Below are positions 26,204 to 35,538 of a stretch of DNA of 64,000 bases, piece after piece. A program made the translations under genes and the position numbers. The stretch covers positions 2,227,001 through 2,291,000 of the forward strand of contig CP075895.1 of NCBI GenBank assembly GCA_018604165.1, given 5' to 3'. Within the stretch, counting starts at the first letter, position 1. Every line of letters starts with the position of its first letter. The notes below the pieces were generated by a model that worked only from the letters and a program-made list of their open reading frames with translations, did not search any database and was not told the origin of the DNA. This DNA comes from Chitinophagaceae bacterium LGM1 (GTDB lineage: Bacteria > Bacteroidota > Bacteroidia > Chitinophagales > Chitinophagaceae).

Positions 26204-26226
26204 TGGGGATACTTTCAGTATCCCCA
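26204..26226 (-). terminator. Terminator of GEVED gene C
   Basis: TGGGGATACT (26204-26213) pairs with AGTATCCCCA (26217-26226) across a 3-base loop. On the minus strand a TTTTTT run follows. It differs in sequence from the terminator of gene B, so the two terminators were not copied with the repeated segment. Confidence 0.8.
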
Positions 26227-26255
26227 AATATTAAAATAATTTCAACAATCTATAT

Positions 26256-27146
26256 ATTATTCTTTGGCTATCTTAATGACTTGGTTGTTTTTATCATCGC
26301 TGTAGCGTAGCAGGTACATACCAGAGGGTTTGCCTGTCATGTCTACTGACTGTACATCTTTTTCTATCGTCACGCGTTCCACGACTTTGCCCGTTACATC
26401 TGTAATCTCTACTATTGCGGGCGATGAGGCAGAGCGGTTAACAATGCGCAACACTACCCTATCTTTCGCAGGGTTGGGATATGCCTCAAAGCTGAAGCCT
26501 TTATTGTTGCCCACATTGCCCAAGCCTGTTGTTGGCTGTGTAAGGAAGGAGTCAAGACCCCAATCGGACAGTGGTGTGGGTGAACAATGTGCACGCAGGA
26601 AGAAGTACCACTCTTTGCTTGGTGCCAAGCCCTGCAATACCACACTAGTAGCTGTGGTAATAGTACCTGCTTGTGGTGTAAGGGTATCTATACGTACAGC
26701 ATACTCGTAGCGCTGAACACTCTTAACTGGTGTCCATGATGCGATAGCGGTAGTGGCTGTAATATTATCTATCGTTACCTCTGGTATATCGCAGCAAGGC
26801 TGTGTGGTGAAAGAATCCATACGCCATGGAGAATATTCCCAATCGGCCTGCGCTTTGCCTGCCGTATCGCAAATGCTGCGTACCCAATAGTAGTATTTAG
26901 TATCGCAATTGAGCGATGTAATGATACTATCGGGCAGGGCTATGCTGGTATTGGTAGTGAAGTAGTAGCCATTGGTACTGGGCGGTACATTGCTGGTGCT
27001 TATCCAGTATTCGTAAAACATGGCTATCAAACGCTTATCCCAATTGATGGTAGCTGTTTTGTAAGAAAGATTGGTAACAGGCTTGGCAGCAGGCGGCGTA
27101 CATGGATTAATAACTACTACATCATAATCTTCAACCTCACCATGCT
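26256..27146. repeat. Copy 2 of 0.9-kb near-identical segment
   Basis: The partner of the 24584-25474 block, offset by 1672 bases, with one mismatch found. It spans the stop codon to the GEVED motif of gene C. Beyond 27146 the sequences diverge sharply. Confidence 0.9.
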
Positions 27147-27762
27147 CATAAGCTGCATTCAGGCATGGGTCTGAAGAAAGTGGCGGGGCTATGATTGCCT
27201 GACCATTACGTGTACCTACCCGAATTCGCATACGCGTCAACCCATTCTTGGCACTGATAGGGATAGGTATTGCAATATTAGGACACGCACCTGTAGTACA
27301 TTGAGATGTTGCTACATTTGAATGAAACATTAATTCGCCTGTGTAAGTAGTTGGATTGTAAGCCACATGCTCAAATGTATCGTTTTGGTTCCAATCTACC
27401 CAAACAGCTATACGGTATGGATAATTGCCTGAACCACCTGCTGGTATTGGGGCCGAGCCAACAGTAGATATATTAAGTGTGCAAACCGTACCTGCATTTG
27501 CAGTAAGGGTATTGCCTGTACCACTGTAATAGGTATAACCAGTAGCCGTATTACAAGCATTATTTACATTGTTAATATTAGTAATACCCGCAACTGTAGT
27601 TACACTATTTACCCTGTTTGGAGAAGCTGAAGGATAACCATTACCACAGTTTGACCTTGACCCGGCAACAGGTATGCAATACTGTGCCTGTGCACCAAAA
27701 GCCACCAGACATGCAGTTGTAATCAGGGTCGTTTTAAGATTTTTCCAAATATTCATTTTCAT
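26257..27762 (-). CDS. Secreted GEVED-domain, FN3 and T9SS-sorted protein (C)
   Basis: A 501-residue paralogue of gene B. The signal peptide (MKMNIWKNLKTTLITTACLVAFGAQAQ region) and GEVED domain (HGEVEDYD) resemble B but at moderate identity. The FN3 regions and T9SS sorting domain are essentially the same protein as in B. I chose the ATG at 27762; the frame extends to 27786 upstream. Three such genes in a row, all on the minus strand and each with its own terminator, suggest tandem duplication with separate expression. Confidence 0.88.
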   Translation of the reverse strand: MKMNIWKNLKTTLITTACLVAFGAQAQYCIPVAGSRSNCGNGYPSASPNRVNSVTTVAGITNINNVNNACNTATGYTYYSGTGNTLTANAGTVCTLNISTVGSAPIPAGGSGNYPYRIAVWVDWNQNDTFEHVAYNPTTYTGELMFHSNVATSQCTTGACPNIAIPIPISAKNGLTRMRIRVGTRNGQAIIAPPLSSDPCLNAAYEHGEVEDYDVVVINPCTPPAAKPVTNLSYKTATINWDKRLIAMFYEYWISTSNVPPSTNGYYFTTNTSIALPDSIITSLNCDTKYYYWVRSICDTAGKAQADWEYSPWRMDSFTTQPCCDIPEVTIDNITATTAIASWTPVKSVQRYEYAVRIDTLTPQAGTITTATSVVLQGLAPSKEWYFFLRAHCSPTPLSDWGLDSFLTQPTTGLGNVGNNKGFSFEAYPNPAKDRVVLRIVNRSASSPAIVEITDVTGKVVERVTIEKDVQSVDMTGKPSGMYLLRYSDDKNNQVIKIAKE

Positions 27763-27885
27763 AACAATATGCATGATTAATAACAATAAGATACCAACCT
27801 AAAATGTATATTATATTAAAGACGGGTACCTGTACTAAAATGTTAGAGCTATTGAAATAAAAATGTAAAACGAAATGACCATAAA

Positions 27886-27913
27886 ATTTCAGGCCCACTA
27901 AGGGGCCTGAAAT
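27886..27913 (-). terminator. Hairpin terminator of M13 peptidase gene
   Basis: ATTTCAGGCCC (27886-27896) pairs with GGGCCTGAAAT (27903-27913) across a 6-base loop. The minus-strand flank is ATTTTATGG, so the T-run is weak. It lies 53 bases after the peptidase stop. Confidence 0.65.
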
Positions 27914-27966
27914 AATGATAAAAATTAAATGAGAAAGATTATACTACAGACGAGATAATGTATTCG

Positions 27967-30003
27967 TTACCAAAGCCTTACCCGCAGGCTGTCTGCCAGG
28001 TACATTTTGTTGCCGGGTTTAACTTTAAATGCCTCGTAAAACTCAGGCACGTTAGGAAATGGCCCGTTTACACGCTGCTTGGCGGGCGAGTGTACGTCTG
28101 TAAGCAGGCGGCTTGCTAGTTCTTCTTTACGTGTCTGGTACATCCAGCCAAGTGCATAGCCGAGAAAGTAACGTTGCAGCGGGGTAAGACCATTTATCTT
28201 TTCGCCTTTTTTGTAGGCTTCCGTTTGCTTAAAGGCATCTAGCCCTATCAGTATGCCACCCAAATCTGCCAGGTTTTCGCCCAGTGTAGCACGCCCGTTG
28301 ATGCGCATAGTATCAACAGGCATCATGTTATTGAACTGCTGCACCAGCAATTCGGCACGTTTTGCAAACTGTTCTTCATCTGCTTTGCTCCACCAGTTTT
28401 TCAGGTTGCCTTTATCGTCAAACTTGCGCCCCTCGTCATCAAAACCGTGCGTTATTTCATGCCCAATGGTAGATGCACCTGCATAGCCATATACTAATGC
28501 ATCGTCCAACTCTTCATCGCGGTAGCCCGGCACTGTAAATATACCTGCAGGCAATACTATTTCGTTGTTCGACGGGTTGTAGTATGCATTGTAGGTTTGT
28601 GGTGTCATTTCCCATTCTGTACGGTCAACAGGTTTGCCCAGTTTCTTCATATAGTAGTCGTTCCACCATTTGTTGGCAGCCATCACATTCAGCGCATACG
28701 CACCGCGTGTTACTTTCAGGCTACTGAAATCTTTCCACTTATCGGGGTAGCCCACTTTCTTGGTAATGGTAGCCAGTTTTGCCAATGCTTTTTGCTTGGT
28801 GCTGTCGGTCATCCAGTCCAGCTTTTGTATGCGTACTTTGTATGCATTGCGCACGTTTTCTACCATATCCTCGTAACGCTTCTTGGCTTTTTCGTTAAAG
28901 TATTCTTTGGCAAAAAGCTGTCCCAACGCCTCGCCCATAGCAGCTTCTTCGGCTGCTAATGCGCGCTTCCAACGGGGCTTCTGCGCCTGTGCACCGCGTA
29001 TTTGTTTGCTGTAAAAATCGAAATTGGCATCTACAAAGTTTTTACTCAGGTACGGCGCCATTGAGCGTACGAGGTGGAAAGCCATATAGTCTTTCAGGTT
29101 ATCCAATTTCTCTGTAGCTATAACTTTATCCAGTTCTCTGTAAAACTCCGGCTGACCAACAATTACACTATCAACACTCTTAACACCCATTTGTGCCAAT
29201 GTGCTTGTCCAGTCTATTGTTGGCGAAATAGTTTTGAGGTTGGCAATGGCTATTTTGTTGTAGTTCTTATACGGGTCGCGCAGGTCTTCCAGCTTGCGCG
29301 ATGCTTTTGCCAACCTTGTTTCTATGGCTATGATAGATGCCGCTTTGGTTTTGGCAGCAGCCGTATCGTTGCCCATCAGTGCCAGCATCTTTGCTACATA
29401 GGCAGGATATGCATTGCGTATCTTCACCGTACGCTCATCGGTATTGAAATAATAATCGCGATTGGGCAAACCAAGCCCACCCTGGCTCATGTAGTACGCC
29501 ATCACTTCGCTATTCATCGCATCTTGCGACACACCTTCGCCAAAAAACAGGCCAACACCATTTTCGTGTGCATAGGCAACGTATGCCATCAGTGCTTTGG
29601 CATCTGTCAGCGCATATATCTTATCCAGTTCGGGCTTCAATGGGTTGATGCCTTCTTTTTCTATACTCACTGTATCCATAGCACTGAACCAGAAATCGCC
29701 TATCTGCTGGTCTGCGCCCGACTTAGCGTTTTTCTTCAATGCCTCATCGTTAATATGCAGCAGGCGTTTGTACAACTCTTCCTGCACCAGATTGGCTATA
29801 CCCCAGCCTGTTTCTTCGGCAGGTATGGGGTTGGCTTTTATCCAGCCACCGTTGGCATATTCAAAAAAATCGTCTGCCGGATTGATGGTGGTATCCATAT
29901 TGGCAATGAGCACATCGCCTTTGGCAGCCTGTTGTTGCGTACCGTTTTTACAAGCAGCCAGCGAAGCCGCGATGGCAATGATGCCGATGAACTTTTTGTT
30001 CAT
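27967..30003 (-). CDS. M13-family zinc metallopeptidase lipoprotein (neprilysin/PepO-like)
   Basis: A 678-residue lipoprotein (lipobox LAAC, Cys18). The zinc site is H515-E516-I-T-H519 with E576 in ENLAD as the third ligand. The substrate motif VNGP and the C-terminal Trp are present. The M13 family cleaves peptides on the hydrophobic side with size exclusion. The lipid anchor places it in the envelope, so it probably digests peptides in the periplasm or at the surface. The ATG at 30003 was chosen because it starts the lipoprotein signal; the frame runs upstream to 30120. Confidence 0.95.
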   Translation of the reverse strand: MNKKFIGIIAIAASLAACKNGTQQQAAKGDVLIANMDTTINPADDFFEYANGGWIKANPIPAEETGWGIANLVQEELYKRLLHINDEALKKNAKSGADQQIGDFWFSAMDTVSIEKEGINPLKPELDKIYALTDAKALMAYVAYAHENGVGLFFGEGVSQDAMNSEVMAYYMSQGGLGLPNRDYYFNTDERTVKIRNAYPAYVAKMLALMGNDTAAAKTKAASIIAIETRLAKASRKLEDLRDPYKNYNKIAIANLKTISPTIDWTSTLAQMGVKSVDSVIVGQPEFYRELDKVIATEKLDNLKDYMAFHLVRSMAPYLSKNFVDANFDFYSKQIRGAQAQKPRWKRALAAEEAAMGEALGQLFAKEYFNEKAKKRYEDMVENVRNAYKVRIQKLDWMTDSTKQKALAKLATITKKVGYPDKWKDFSSLKVTRGAYALNVMAANKWWNDYYMKKLGKPVDRTEWEMTPQTYNAYYNPSNNEIVLPAGIFTVPGYRDEELDDALVYGYAGASTIGHEITHGFDDEGRKFDDKGNLKNWWSKADEEQFAKRAELLVQQFNNMMPVDTMRINGRATLGENLADLGGILIGLDAFKQTEAYKKGEKINGLTPLQRYFLGYALGWMYQTRKEELASRLLTDVHSPAKQRVNGPFPNVPEFYEAFKVKPGNKMYLADSLRVRLW

Positions 30004-30023
30004 AACTATCTGAATTTGAAATG

Positions 30024-30031
30024 CGAAAGTA
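30024..30031 (-). promoter_or_regulatory. Weak -7 box for M13 peptidase gene
   Basis: On the minus strand this reads TACTTTCG, one base off the TAnnTTTG consensus, 20 bases before the start codon. Confidence 0.35.
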
Positions 30032-30104
30032 GGGTGTTTTGGCGGTAAAAAAATACCCACAATGAAGTGATAACATGGTTTAAAACAAACAGTAGTTTTA
30101 TACA

Positions 30105-30941
30105 ATGCAATTCGACACACTGGCAGAAACTGACATACAAACTATTACGCAGACGTTCAACAAAGCGTTTGCAGACTATGAAATACCATTTCATTTTACC
30201 CCTGAAACACTGCGGCAAAAGATAGATGCAGAGGATATTGATTTGTCCATTTCTGTTGGTGCATTTGATAATGGCGCATTGGTTGGGTTTATATTCTTCG
30301 GGCTGGATGAGGTTGATGATGTGATAACCGCATGGGATGGCGGCACGGGCGTATTGCCGGATTACAGGGGGCAGCAGCTTACGCAAAAAATGTTTACATC
30401 CATACTGCCCGCACTGCAAAGTAAGGGTGTGCAACGAGCATTGCTGGAAGTATTGGAAAATAATGTGGGTGCTAAGAAAATTTACGAGAAGATAGGTTTT
30501 GAAACTATCCGCTTATTGCACGCATACAAAGGTGCTGTAACAAAAACAGCACATCAGCATACCGTAGAAATTTTACACAACACTAACTTTGATGCGCTAA
30601 GCCAACTGTGCGACTGGCAGCCTGCATGGCAGCAAATGAATAGGCGCGTACAGAATCTGGGCGATGCGGTTGAAACCATCGGCATAAAAGATGGTTATGG
30701 AAATATTGTTGCGTACGCCCATTATAACAAAGGCACAAAGCGTGTGTATCAATTTGCTACTGCCAGTGCACATAGAAGAAAAGGCATGGCTACCGCATTA
30801 TTCAACCATATAGCAGGCGACAATGTTACACCCGTAAGTTTTATTAACGCAGATGCTGATTCAGCAAACAGCCATGCTTTTATGGAAGCCATTGGCTTAA
30901 ACTTGTTTATTAGTCAGTATGAAATGAGGATGTGCATATAG
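30105..30941 (+). CDS. Double-domain GNAT acetyltransferase
   Basis: A 278-residue protein with two GNAT domains. The first covers residues 1-145 (GTGVLPDYRGQQLTQKMF as the acetyl-CoA loop, ENNVGAKKIYEKIGF). The second covers 150-278 (ATASAHRRKGMATALFNHI, ending HAFMEAIGL). Tandem GNATs of this sort occur for small molecules and tRNA-type substrates; the target here is unknown. It is divergent from the M13 gene by 101 bases and converges on prfC with 16 bases between stops. Confidence 0.85.
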   Translation: MQFDTLAETDIQTITQTFNKAFADYEIPFHFTPETLRQKIDAEDIDLSISVGAFDNGALVGFIFFGLDEVDDVITAWDGGTGVLPDYRGQQLTQKMFTSILPALQSKGVQRALLEVLENNVGAKKIYEKIGFETIRLLHAYKGAVTKTAHQHTVEILHNTNFDALSQLCDWQPAWQQMNRRVQNLGDAVETIGIKDGYGNIVAYAHYNKGTKRVYQFATASAHRRKGMATALFNHIAGDNVTPVSFINADADSANSHAFMEAIGLNLFISQYEMRMCI

Positions 30942-30957
30942 TTAGTGTCATTCCCCC

Positions 30958-32550
30958 TTATGCCATCTGTGTTTTAAACTCGCTGGTAAAGTGGAATTCT
31001 ATATCAGGATTGTTTTGGCGCTCTGTATTTAAGAACCATTCGCTTTGTGCTAAAAAAACAAGGTTGCCGTCTTTATCTTCCATTACGTTAGCCTGCTTGA
31101 AGCGGATGAAATCTTCTATCTTCTTTTTATCGCCCGTTATCCAACAGGCTTTGTAGAAGCTGAGCGGCACAAATGCGCACGATGCGCCATATTCTTGCAG
31201 CAAGCGGTATTGTATTACTTCAAATTGCAGTTCACCAACACAACCTATCACTTTGCGGTTGCCGCCATGTTGGGTAAAGAGTTGTGCTACACCCTCGTCT
31301 GTTAGCTGATTGATACCTTTTTCAAGCTGCTTGGTTTTCATAGGGTCTTTGTTCACCAGTTCCTTAAATATCTCCGGAGAGAATGTAGGGATACCTGTAA
31401 ACTGCATTTTTTCACCCTCGGTAAGTGTATCGCCAATCTTGAAGTTGCCTGTATCAAACAAACCCACCACATCGCCGGGGTAGGCTTCTTCTATCACATC
31501 TTTTTCGCGCGCAAGGAATGAATACGGGTTACTGAAACGCACATCTTTTTCTATACGGGTATGTTTGTAATATTTATTCCTTTCAAACTTGCCGCTGCAC
31601 ACACGCAGGAAGGCAATACGGTCGCGGTGGCGGGGGTCGAGGTTGGCGTGTATTTTGAATATAAAGCCCGTAAACTTATCTTCTCCCGGCTCTACATAGC
31701 GTTTATCCGTTGCCCTGCCCAACGGGTGCGGTGCTATACGGATGAAAGTATCGAGCAATTCCTTTACACCAAAATTATTGACCGCCGAACCGAAGAAGAC
31801 TGGGGCTACTTTACCCTTCAGGTATGCATCCGTATCCAAATCGCCATATACACCTTCCAGCAAATCAACATCTTCGCGTAGTTGTTTAGCATCGCGCTCA
31901 CCTACTTTTTCGTCCAGCAGGGCATCGCTCAGGTCAGGTATAGGTACGGTGTTTTCATCCGTAGCTTTTTGGCTGGCAGTAAACAGGTTCAGGCTTTTAT
32001 CAAACAGGTTGTACACCCCTTTGAATTCTTTACCCATATTAATAGGCCAGGAAAGCGGGTGCAGCGATATATTCAGTTCTTTTTCTATTTCGTCCAGCAG
32101 GTCGAATGGGAATTTACCATCACGGTCCATCTTGTTCACAAACACTATCACGGGCGTATCGCGCATACGGCATACTTCCATCAGGCGGCGGGTTTGCTCT
32201 TCTACCCCGTTCACACTATCTATTACCAGTATAACACTATCCACAGCCGTCAGGGTACGGTAGGTATCTTCGGCAAAGTCTTTGTGGCCGGGGGTATCCA
32301 GCAGATTAATGAGTGTATTTTTATACTCAAAGCTCATAACCGATGTAGCCACCGATATACCACGCTGGCGCTCTATCTCCATAAAGTCGCTGGTAGCGTG
32401 CTTTTTTATCTTATTGCTCTTAACGGCACCTGCCACCTGTATGGCACCACCGAACAACAGCAGCTTTTCCGTAAGCGTAGTTTTACCCGCATCCGGGTGA
32501 GATATAATGGCAAACGTGCGGCGGCAGTTGATTTCCTTTTCGTATTTCAT
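30958..32550 (-). CDS. prfC: Peptide chain release factor 3
   Basis: A 530-residue translational GTPase that recycles class I release factors RF1 and RF2 from the ribosome. The G motifs are [14 protein letters not shown] (G1), DTPGHKDF (G3) and NKMDRD (G4). The protein is full length and includes the C-terminal domain. An 18-base inverted repeat lies 12 bases upstream of the start codon. Confidence 0.96.
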   Translation of the reverse strand: MKYEKEINCRRTFAIISHPDAGKTTLTEKLLLFGGAIQVAGAVKSNKIKKHATSDFMEIERQRGISVATSVMSFEYKNTLINLLDTPGHKDFAEDTYRTLTAVDSVILVIDSVNGVEEQTRRLMEVCRMRDTPVIVFVNKMDRDGKFPFDLLDEIEKELNISLHPLSWPINMGKEFKGVYNLFDKSLNLFTASQKATDENTVPIPDLSDALLDEKVGERDAKQLREDVDLLEGVYGDLDTDAYLKGKVAPVFFGSAVNNFGVKELLDTFIRIAPHPLGRATDKRYVEPGEDKFTGFIFKIHANLDPRHRDRIAFLRVCSGKFERNKYYKHTRIEKDVRFSNPYSFLAREKDVIEEAYPGDVVGLFDTGNFKIGDTLTEGEKMQFTGIPTFSPEIFKELVNKDPMKTKQLEKGINQLTDEGVAQLFTQHGGNRKVIGCVGELQFEVIQYRLLQEYGASCAFVPLSFYKACWITGDKKKIEDFIRFKQANVMEDKDGNLVFLAQSEWFLNTERQNNPDIEFHFTSEFKTQMA

Positions 32551-32561
32551 GCAGTTAATTC

Positions 32562-32617
32562 AAAAGTCAAAATTCAAAAAGACAGGATTGCGGTAAATAT
32601 TTTGAATTTTGACTTTT
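32562..32617. repeat. Long perfect inverted repeat in prfC leader
   Basis: AAAAGTCAAAATTCAAAA (32562-32579) and TTTTGAATTTTGACTTTT (32600-32617) are perfect 18-base arms with a 20-base spacer. A TTTTGAATTT copy follows on the right. In the prfC mRNA this would be a long A/U stem just before the start codon. It may be a dispersed intergenic element or a translation-control element. Confidence 0.6.
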
Positions 32618-32718
32618 TACTTTTGAATTTGAAGCGCAAAATTGCGGCTTTTTTATCAATTCTTTGCCCAGTTTTCCACATTATACCTCTCTGCTCTTGA
32701 TGCAATGCGCCATTATTT

Positions 32719-32726
32719 TACTTTTG
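32719..32726 (+). promoter_or_regulatory. Bacteroidota -7 box for the 32749 gene
   Basis: TACTTTTG matches TAnnTTTG. The start codon is 22 bases downstream. Confidence 0.5.
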
Positions 32727-32748
32727 TTACCGAAAAATACCCTCATAT

Positions 32749-33303
32749 ATGCCCAAGCTGCAAGATGATTTATTGCACGAGTTTAAAGAACATAAGGCTT
32801 TAATATACAGCCAGCTTGAAGTGTTTGACCCCATGGGCACTATGCTCAGCAAGCCTATAGCACAACGCCTTGTAAATAAAGGCATATTAATATTTACCGA
32901 AATACTTTGCTACCTGCTGGCTGTTGGTGTTATCGTCTTTGCCTTTTTCATGAATAAGATATATCCGTTCTATATACTTACAGAGCTGCAATATAAAAGC
33001 GAGTATGCCACACTGGGGGCAATGAATGTGCGGATGTTTACTCTAGCTATCTATGCTATGTTGGGACTTATAGCGCTTTTATTTTACTTCTTGGGTACTG
33101 CTATGCGGCAGATAAGATTAAAGAATAAAATACTCGCTTTTGCAGGCAAGCATATCAAAACACTGGTAAGCCAGCACCTGAAGCGCAAAGCATCTATTGA
33201 TGCCATAGAGCAACGCCACTTTTTGGAACTGCCCGATATGCAGCATGATGGTGTAGGCGTAGCAAGGGTAACGCAAGTACCCAACCCCGGCTATGAGGGC
33301 TAA
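32749..33303 (+). CDS. Hypothetical 2-TM membrane protein
   Basis: A 184-residue protein with two membrane helices (about residues 50-70 and 100-121), soluble ends and a charged C-terminal region. I do not recognise the family. There is no signal peptide, and both termini would face the cytoplasm. It lies 69 bases before the TMTC-like gene on the same strand. Confidence 0.65.
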   Translation: MPKLQDDLLHEFKEHKALIYSQLEVFDPMGTMLSKPIAQRLVNKGILIFTEILCYLLAVGVIVFAFFMNKIYPFYILTELQYKSEYATLGAMNVRMFTLAIYAMLGLIALLFYFLGTAMRQIRLKNKILAFAGKHIKTLVSQHLKRKASIDAIEQRHFLELPDMQHDGVGVARVTQVPNPGYEG

Positions 33304-33372
33304 ACCACCCTTTGATATACAAGTATTTTCTACAATTAGCTATATTAGCTGGTAGCAACGCATTTTTACAAT

Positions 33373-35205
33373 ATGGCTAAAAAAGCTGCCCCGCAAGCAC
33401 CTAAACAGGCTGCCGCACCCAAAGAACAGGTTACCAACTACAAACTATGGTTGTGGATACTGATAGCCGTTACAGGCTTGGTATATTCCAACTGTCTGGA
33501 GAATGCTATTCTCAACTTTGACGACATAGAATATTTCCAACTATACCCTGAGGTTACCAACCTGTCTTGGGCGAGTGTGAAGAAGATTTTCAGCAGCTAC
33601 TACCTCATCATGTATCAGCCCTTCCCCGTGCTGACGTTTGCCATCAACTATGCTACCACAGGGCTGGAACCGATGCCTATACACCTGCTGAATGTAATCA
33701 TGCACCTGATAAACATCGCCCTTGTATTTCGTTTAGTTACTGAGCTTACAGACAAGAAAAACATAGCATTTATAGTTACATTCCTGTTTGCGCTGCACCC
33801 TATGAATGTAGAGGCTGTATCATGGATTTCGGCACGTAGCAGTAGTATGTATGTTCTCTTCTACCTGCTGGCTATTATCTATTATATACGCTATCATAAA
33901 AATGAATACCAAACGAAATACCTTATTATCACCGCTTTGTTTTTCATCCTGTCGCTATTCAGTAAAGCACAAGCGGTAACACTACCGGTAGTGTTGCTGG
34001 CGATAGATTATTATTACAAACGCAAACTGAATGCAAGGCTGATAATAGAGAAACTACCATTCTTTGCACTAAGTGTGGTGTTCGGTATCATCACCATCAG
34101 CGACCCCGGCACCAAGGGCAATCTTACCAATGGCATGCTGATAGACTACAACGCTATGGACATCTTTTTTATGGTGTGCTATTCGTTCATGTTCTATTTC
34201 TTCAAGCTTCTGCTGCCCGTAAACCTATGTGGTATTTATGTGTACCCACCCAAAGCGGATGGTATGCTGCCTTGGGAATATTATGCATCGCCGCTTTTAT
34301 TTTTGTTTATTATTTACTTGCTATACCGCTTTCGTAAAAACAGGATGGTGCTGTTTGGCGCGGCTTTGTTTTTCATCACTATATCTATCAATATACAACT
34401 CATACCTTCTCGTTTGTTTATTACTACAGACAGGTATGCTTACTTCCCCTACGTAGGGCTGTTTTTGATAATAGCGTATGCGTACAATAGCATACTTGCC
34501 AACGAGGCATTGAAAAAGAAATTTGCCTATGTTTTTCAAACAGCATTTGCAGTATGCGCGGTTGTTTATTGTTACGCTATCTATGAGCGAAACAAAACAT
34601 GGAATAACGACCTCGACTTTATGAGCGACATCATAGAGAAGAATGACAGAGTGCCGTATGTATCTCGCGCATATGGCAACAGGGGCAATTACTATCTGAA
34701 CAACGGGATGGTAAACGAAGCAATAGCCGATTTTACAGAAGCCATCACCATCAAACCAGACGACGGACAATCTTACTACAACCGTGCCATAACTTATGTA
34801 AAAGTGAGCCGTTGGCAAGAGGCGCTGGCAGACCTTGATAGTTGTTTGCGTTATACCCCCGATTTCGGCTTAGCCTATTCAAACATCGCATTCATCAAAT
34901 ACAATCAGCGCGACTATGAGGGTTCTGTGGCGGCATCCACCAAAGGTATCGCCGTTAGCCCCAAGCTACCCGAATTGTATAACATACGCGCGGCGGTGTA
35001 CTTCATCAATAAAAACTACCCTGCTGCCGAGCAAGACCTTGATATGGCACTGAAGCTGAATAACAAATACAGCGATGCTTACAAAAACAGGGGCATACTG
35101 TATATGAATACCAACCGCAAACAACAAGCCTGTGCCGATTTTAAAAACGCCAAACAAAATGGCGATGCTACGGTTGAGGGATTGATTGGCAGCACTTGTA
35201 ATTAA
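33373..35205 (+). CDS. TMTC/GT39-like membrane protein with C-terminal TPR
   Basis: A 610-residue protein. An Ala/Lys/Pro-rich start is followed by about ten membrane helices (residues 25-415) and TPR repeats at about 440-610. The first loop after the first helix carries NFDDIEYF, resembling the Asp pair of dolichyl-phosphate mannosyl transferases of the PMT/TMTC type. The helix and TPR order matches eukaryotic TMTC proteins. A glycosyltransferase role on exported proteins is likely but not shown. It ends 24 bases before an AT-rich pair of genes. Confidence 0.8.
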   Translation: MAKKAAPQAPKQAAAPKEQVTNYKLWLWILIAVTGLVYSNCLENAILNFDDIEYFQLYPEVTNLSWASVKKIFSSYYLIMYQPFPVLTFAINYATTGLEPMPIHLLNVIMHLINIALVFRLVTELTDKKNIAFIVTFLFALHPMNVEAVSWISARSSSMYVLFYLLAIIYYIRYHKNEYQTKYLIITALFFILSLFSKAQAVTLPVVLLAIDYYYKRKLNARLIIEKLPFFALSVVFGIITISDPGTKGNLTNGMLIDYNAMDIFFMVCYSFMFYFFKLLLPVNLCGIYVYPPKADGMLPWEYYASPLLFLFIIYLLYRFRKNRMVLFGAALFFITISINIQLIPSRLFITTDRYAYFPYVGLFLIIAYAYNSILANEALKKKFAYVFQTAFAVCAVVYCYAIYERNKTWNNDLDFMSDIIEKNDRVPYVSRAYGNRGNYYLNNGMVNEAIADFTEAITIKPDDGQSYYNRAITYVKVSRWQEALADLDSCLRYTPDFGLAYSNIAFIKYNQRDYEGSVAASTKGIAVSPKLPELYNIRAAVYFINKNYPAAEQDLDMALKLNNKYSDAYKNRGILYMNTNRKQQACADFKNAKQNGDATVEGLIGSTCN

Positions 35206-35229
35206 AGAAGTTATAGTAAATTACAAACT

Positions 35230-35532
35230 ATGAAAATCATAAGTGATTTGTATAAGATGATGCCAAAATATATGCAACCAGTATTTTGGTTTGTTCTATC
35301 AATAGCGACAATAATATTTATAGTAATTTTCATTTCAGCTTATCGTACACATGAAAAAGCCTGTAATGAAAATAAGCAAGATGAATTCTTTTGGTTAAAA
35401 TGCTATGCAAAACCTGATAGTGTTGAGGTGATTAAGATTGAATATAGAGATACATGTAATAATATTCCTGCCAAAATTGAAAAAGAAGTTAATCAATCTG
35501 GAAACAATAACACACAAAATGTAAAAATGTAA
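35230..35532 (+). CDS. Small membrane-anchored protein with a curlin-like motif at the C terminus
   Basis: A 100-residue protein with one membrane helix (residues 17-39) and an exposed tail of about 60 residues. Residues 87-97 read VNQSGNNNTQN. The QxGxxN spacing is that of a curlin repeat half. The gene is AT-rich (35281-35340 has 15 G+C in 60) compared with 32 in 60 at 34801-34860 in the gene before. It shares the motif with the next gene 6 bases downstream, so the pair is likely one unit. The function is unknown. Confidence 0.7.
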   Translation: MKIISDLYKMMPKYMQPVFWFVLSIATIIFIVIFISAYRTHEKACNENKQDEFFWLKCYAKPDSVEVIKIEYRDTCNNIPAKIEKEVNQSGNNNTQNVKM

Positions 35533-35538
35533 ATCACT

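Noticed and set aside
29074-30048. A 324-residue open frame on the plus strand opposite the M13 peptidase
   Set aside because: It is antisense to a gene with all catalytic motifs and has no known domain; its Cys/Phe/His-rich translation is the usual product of reversed coding DNA.
31561-32700. Overlapping plus-strand frames opposite prfC
   Set aside because: Antisense to a full-length release factor 3, with no signal peptide or recognisable domain.
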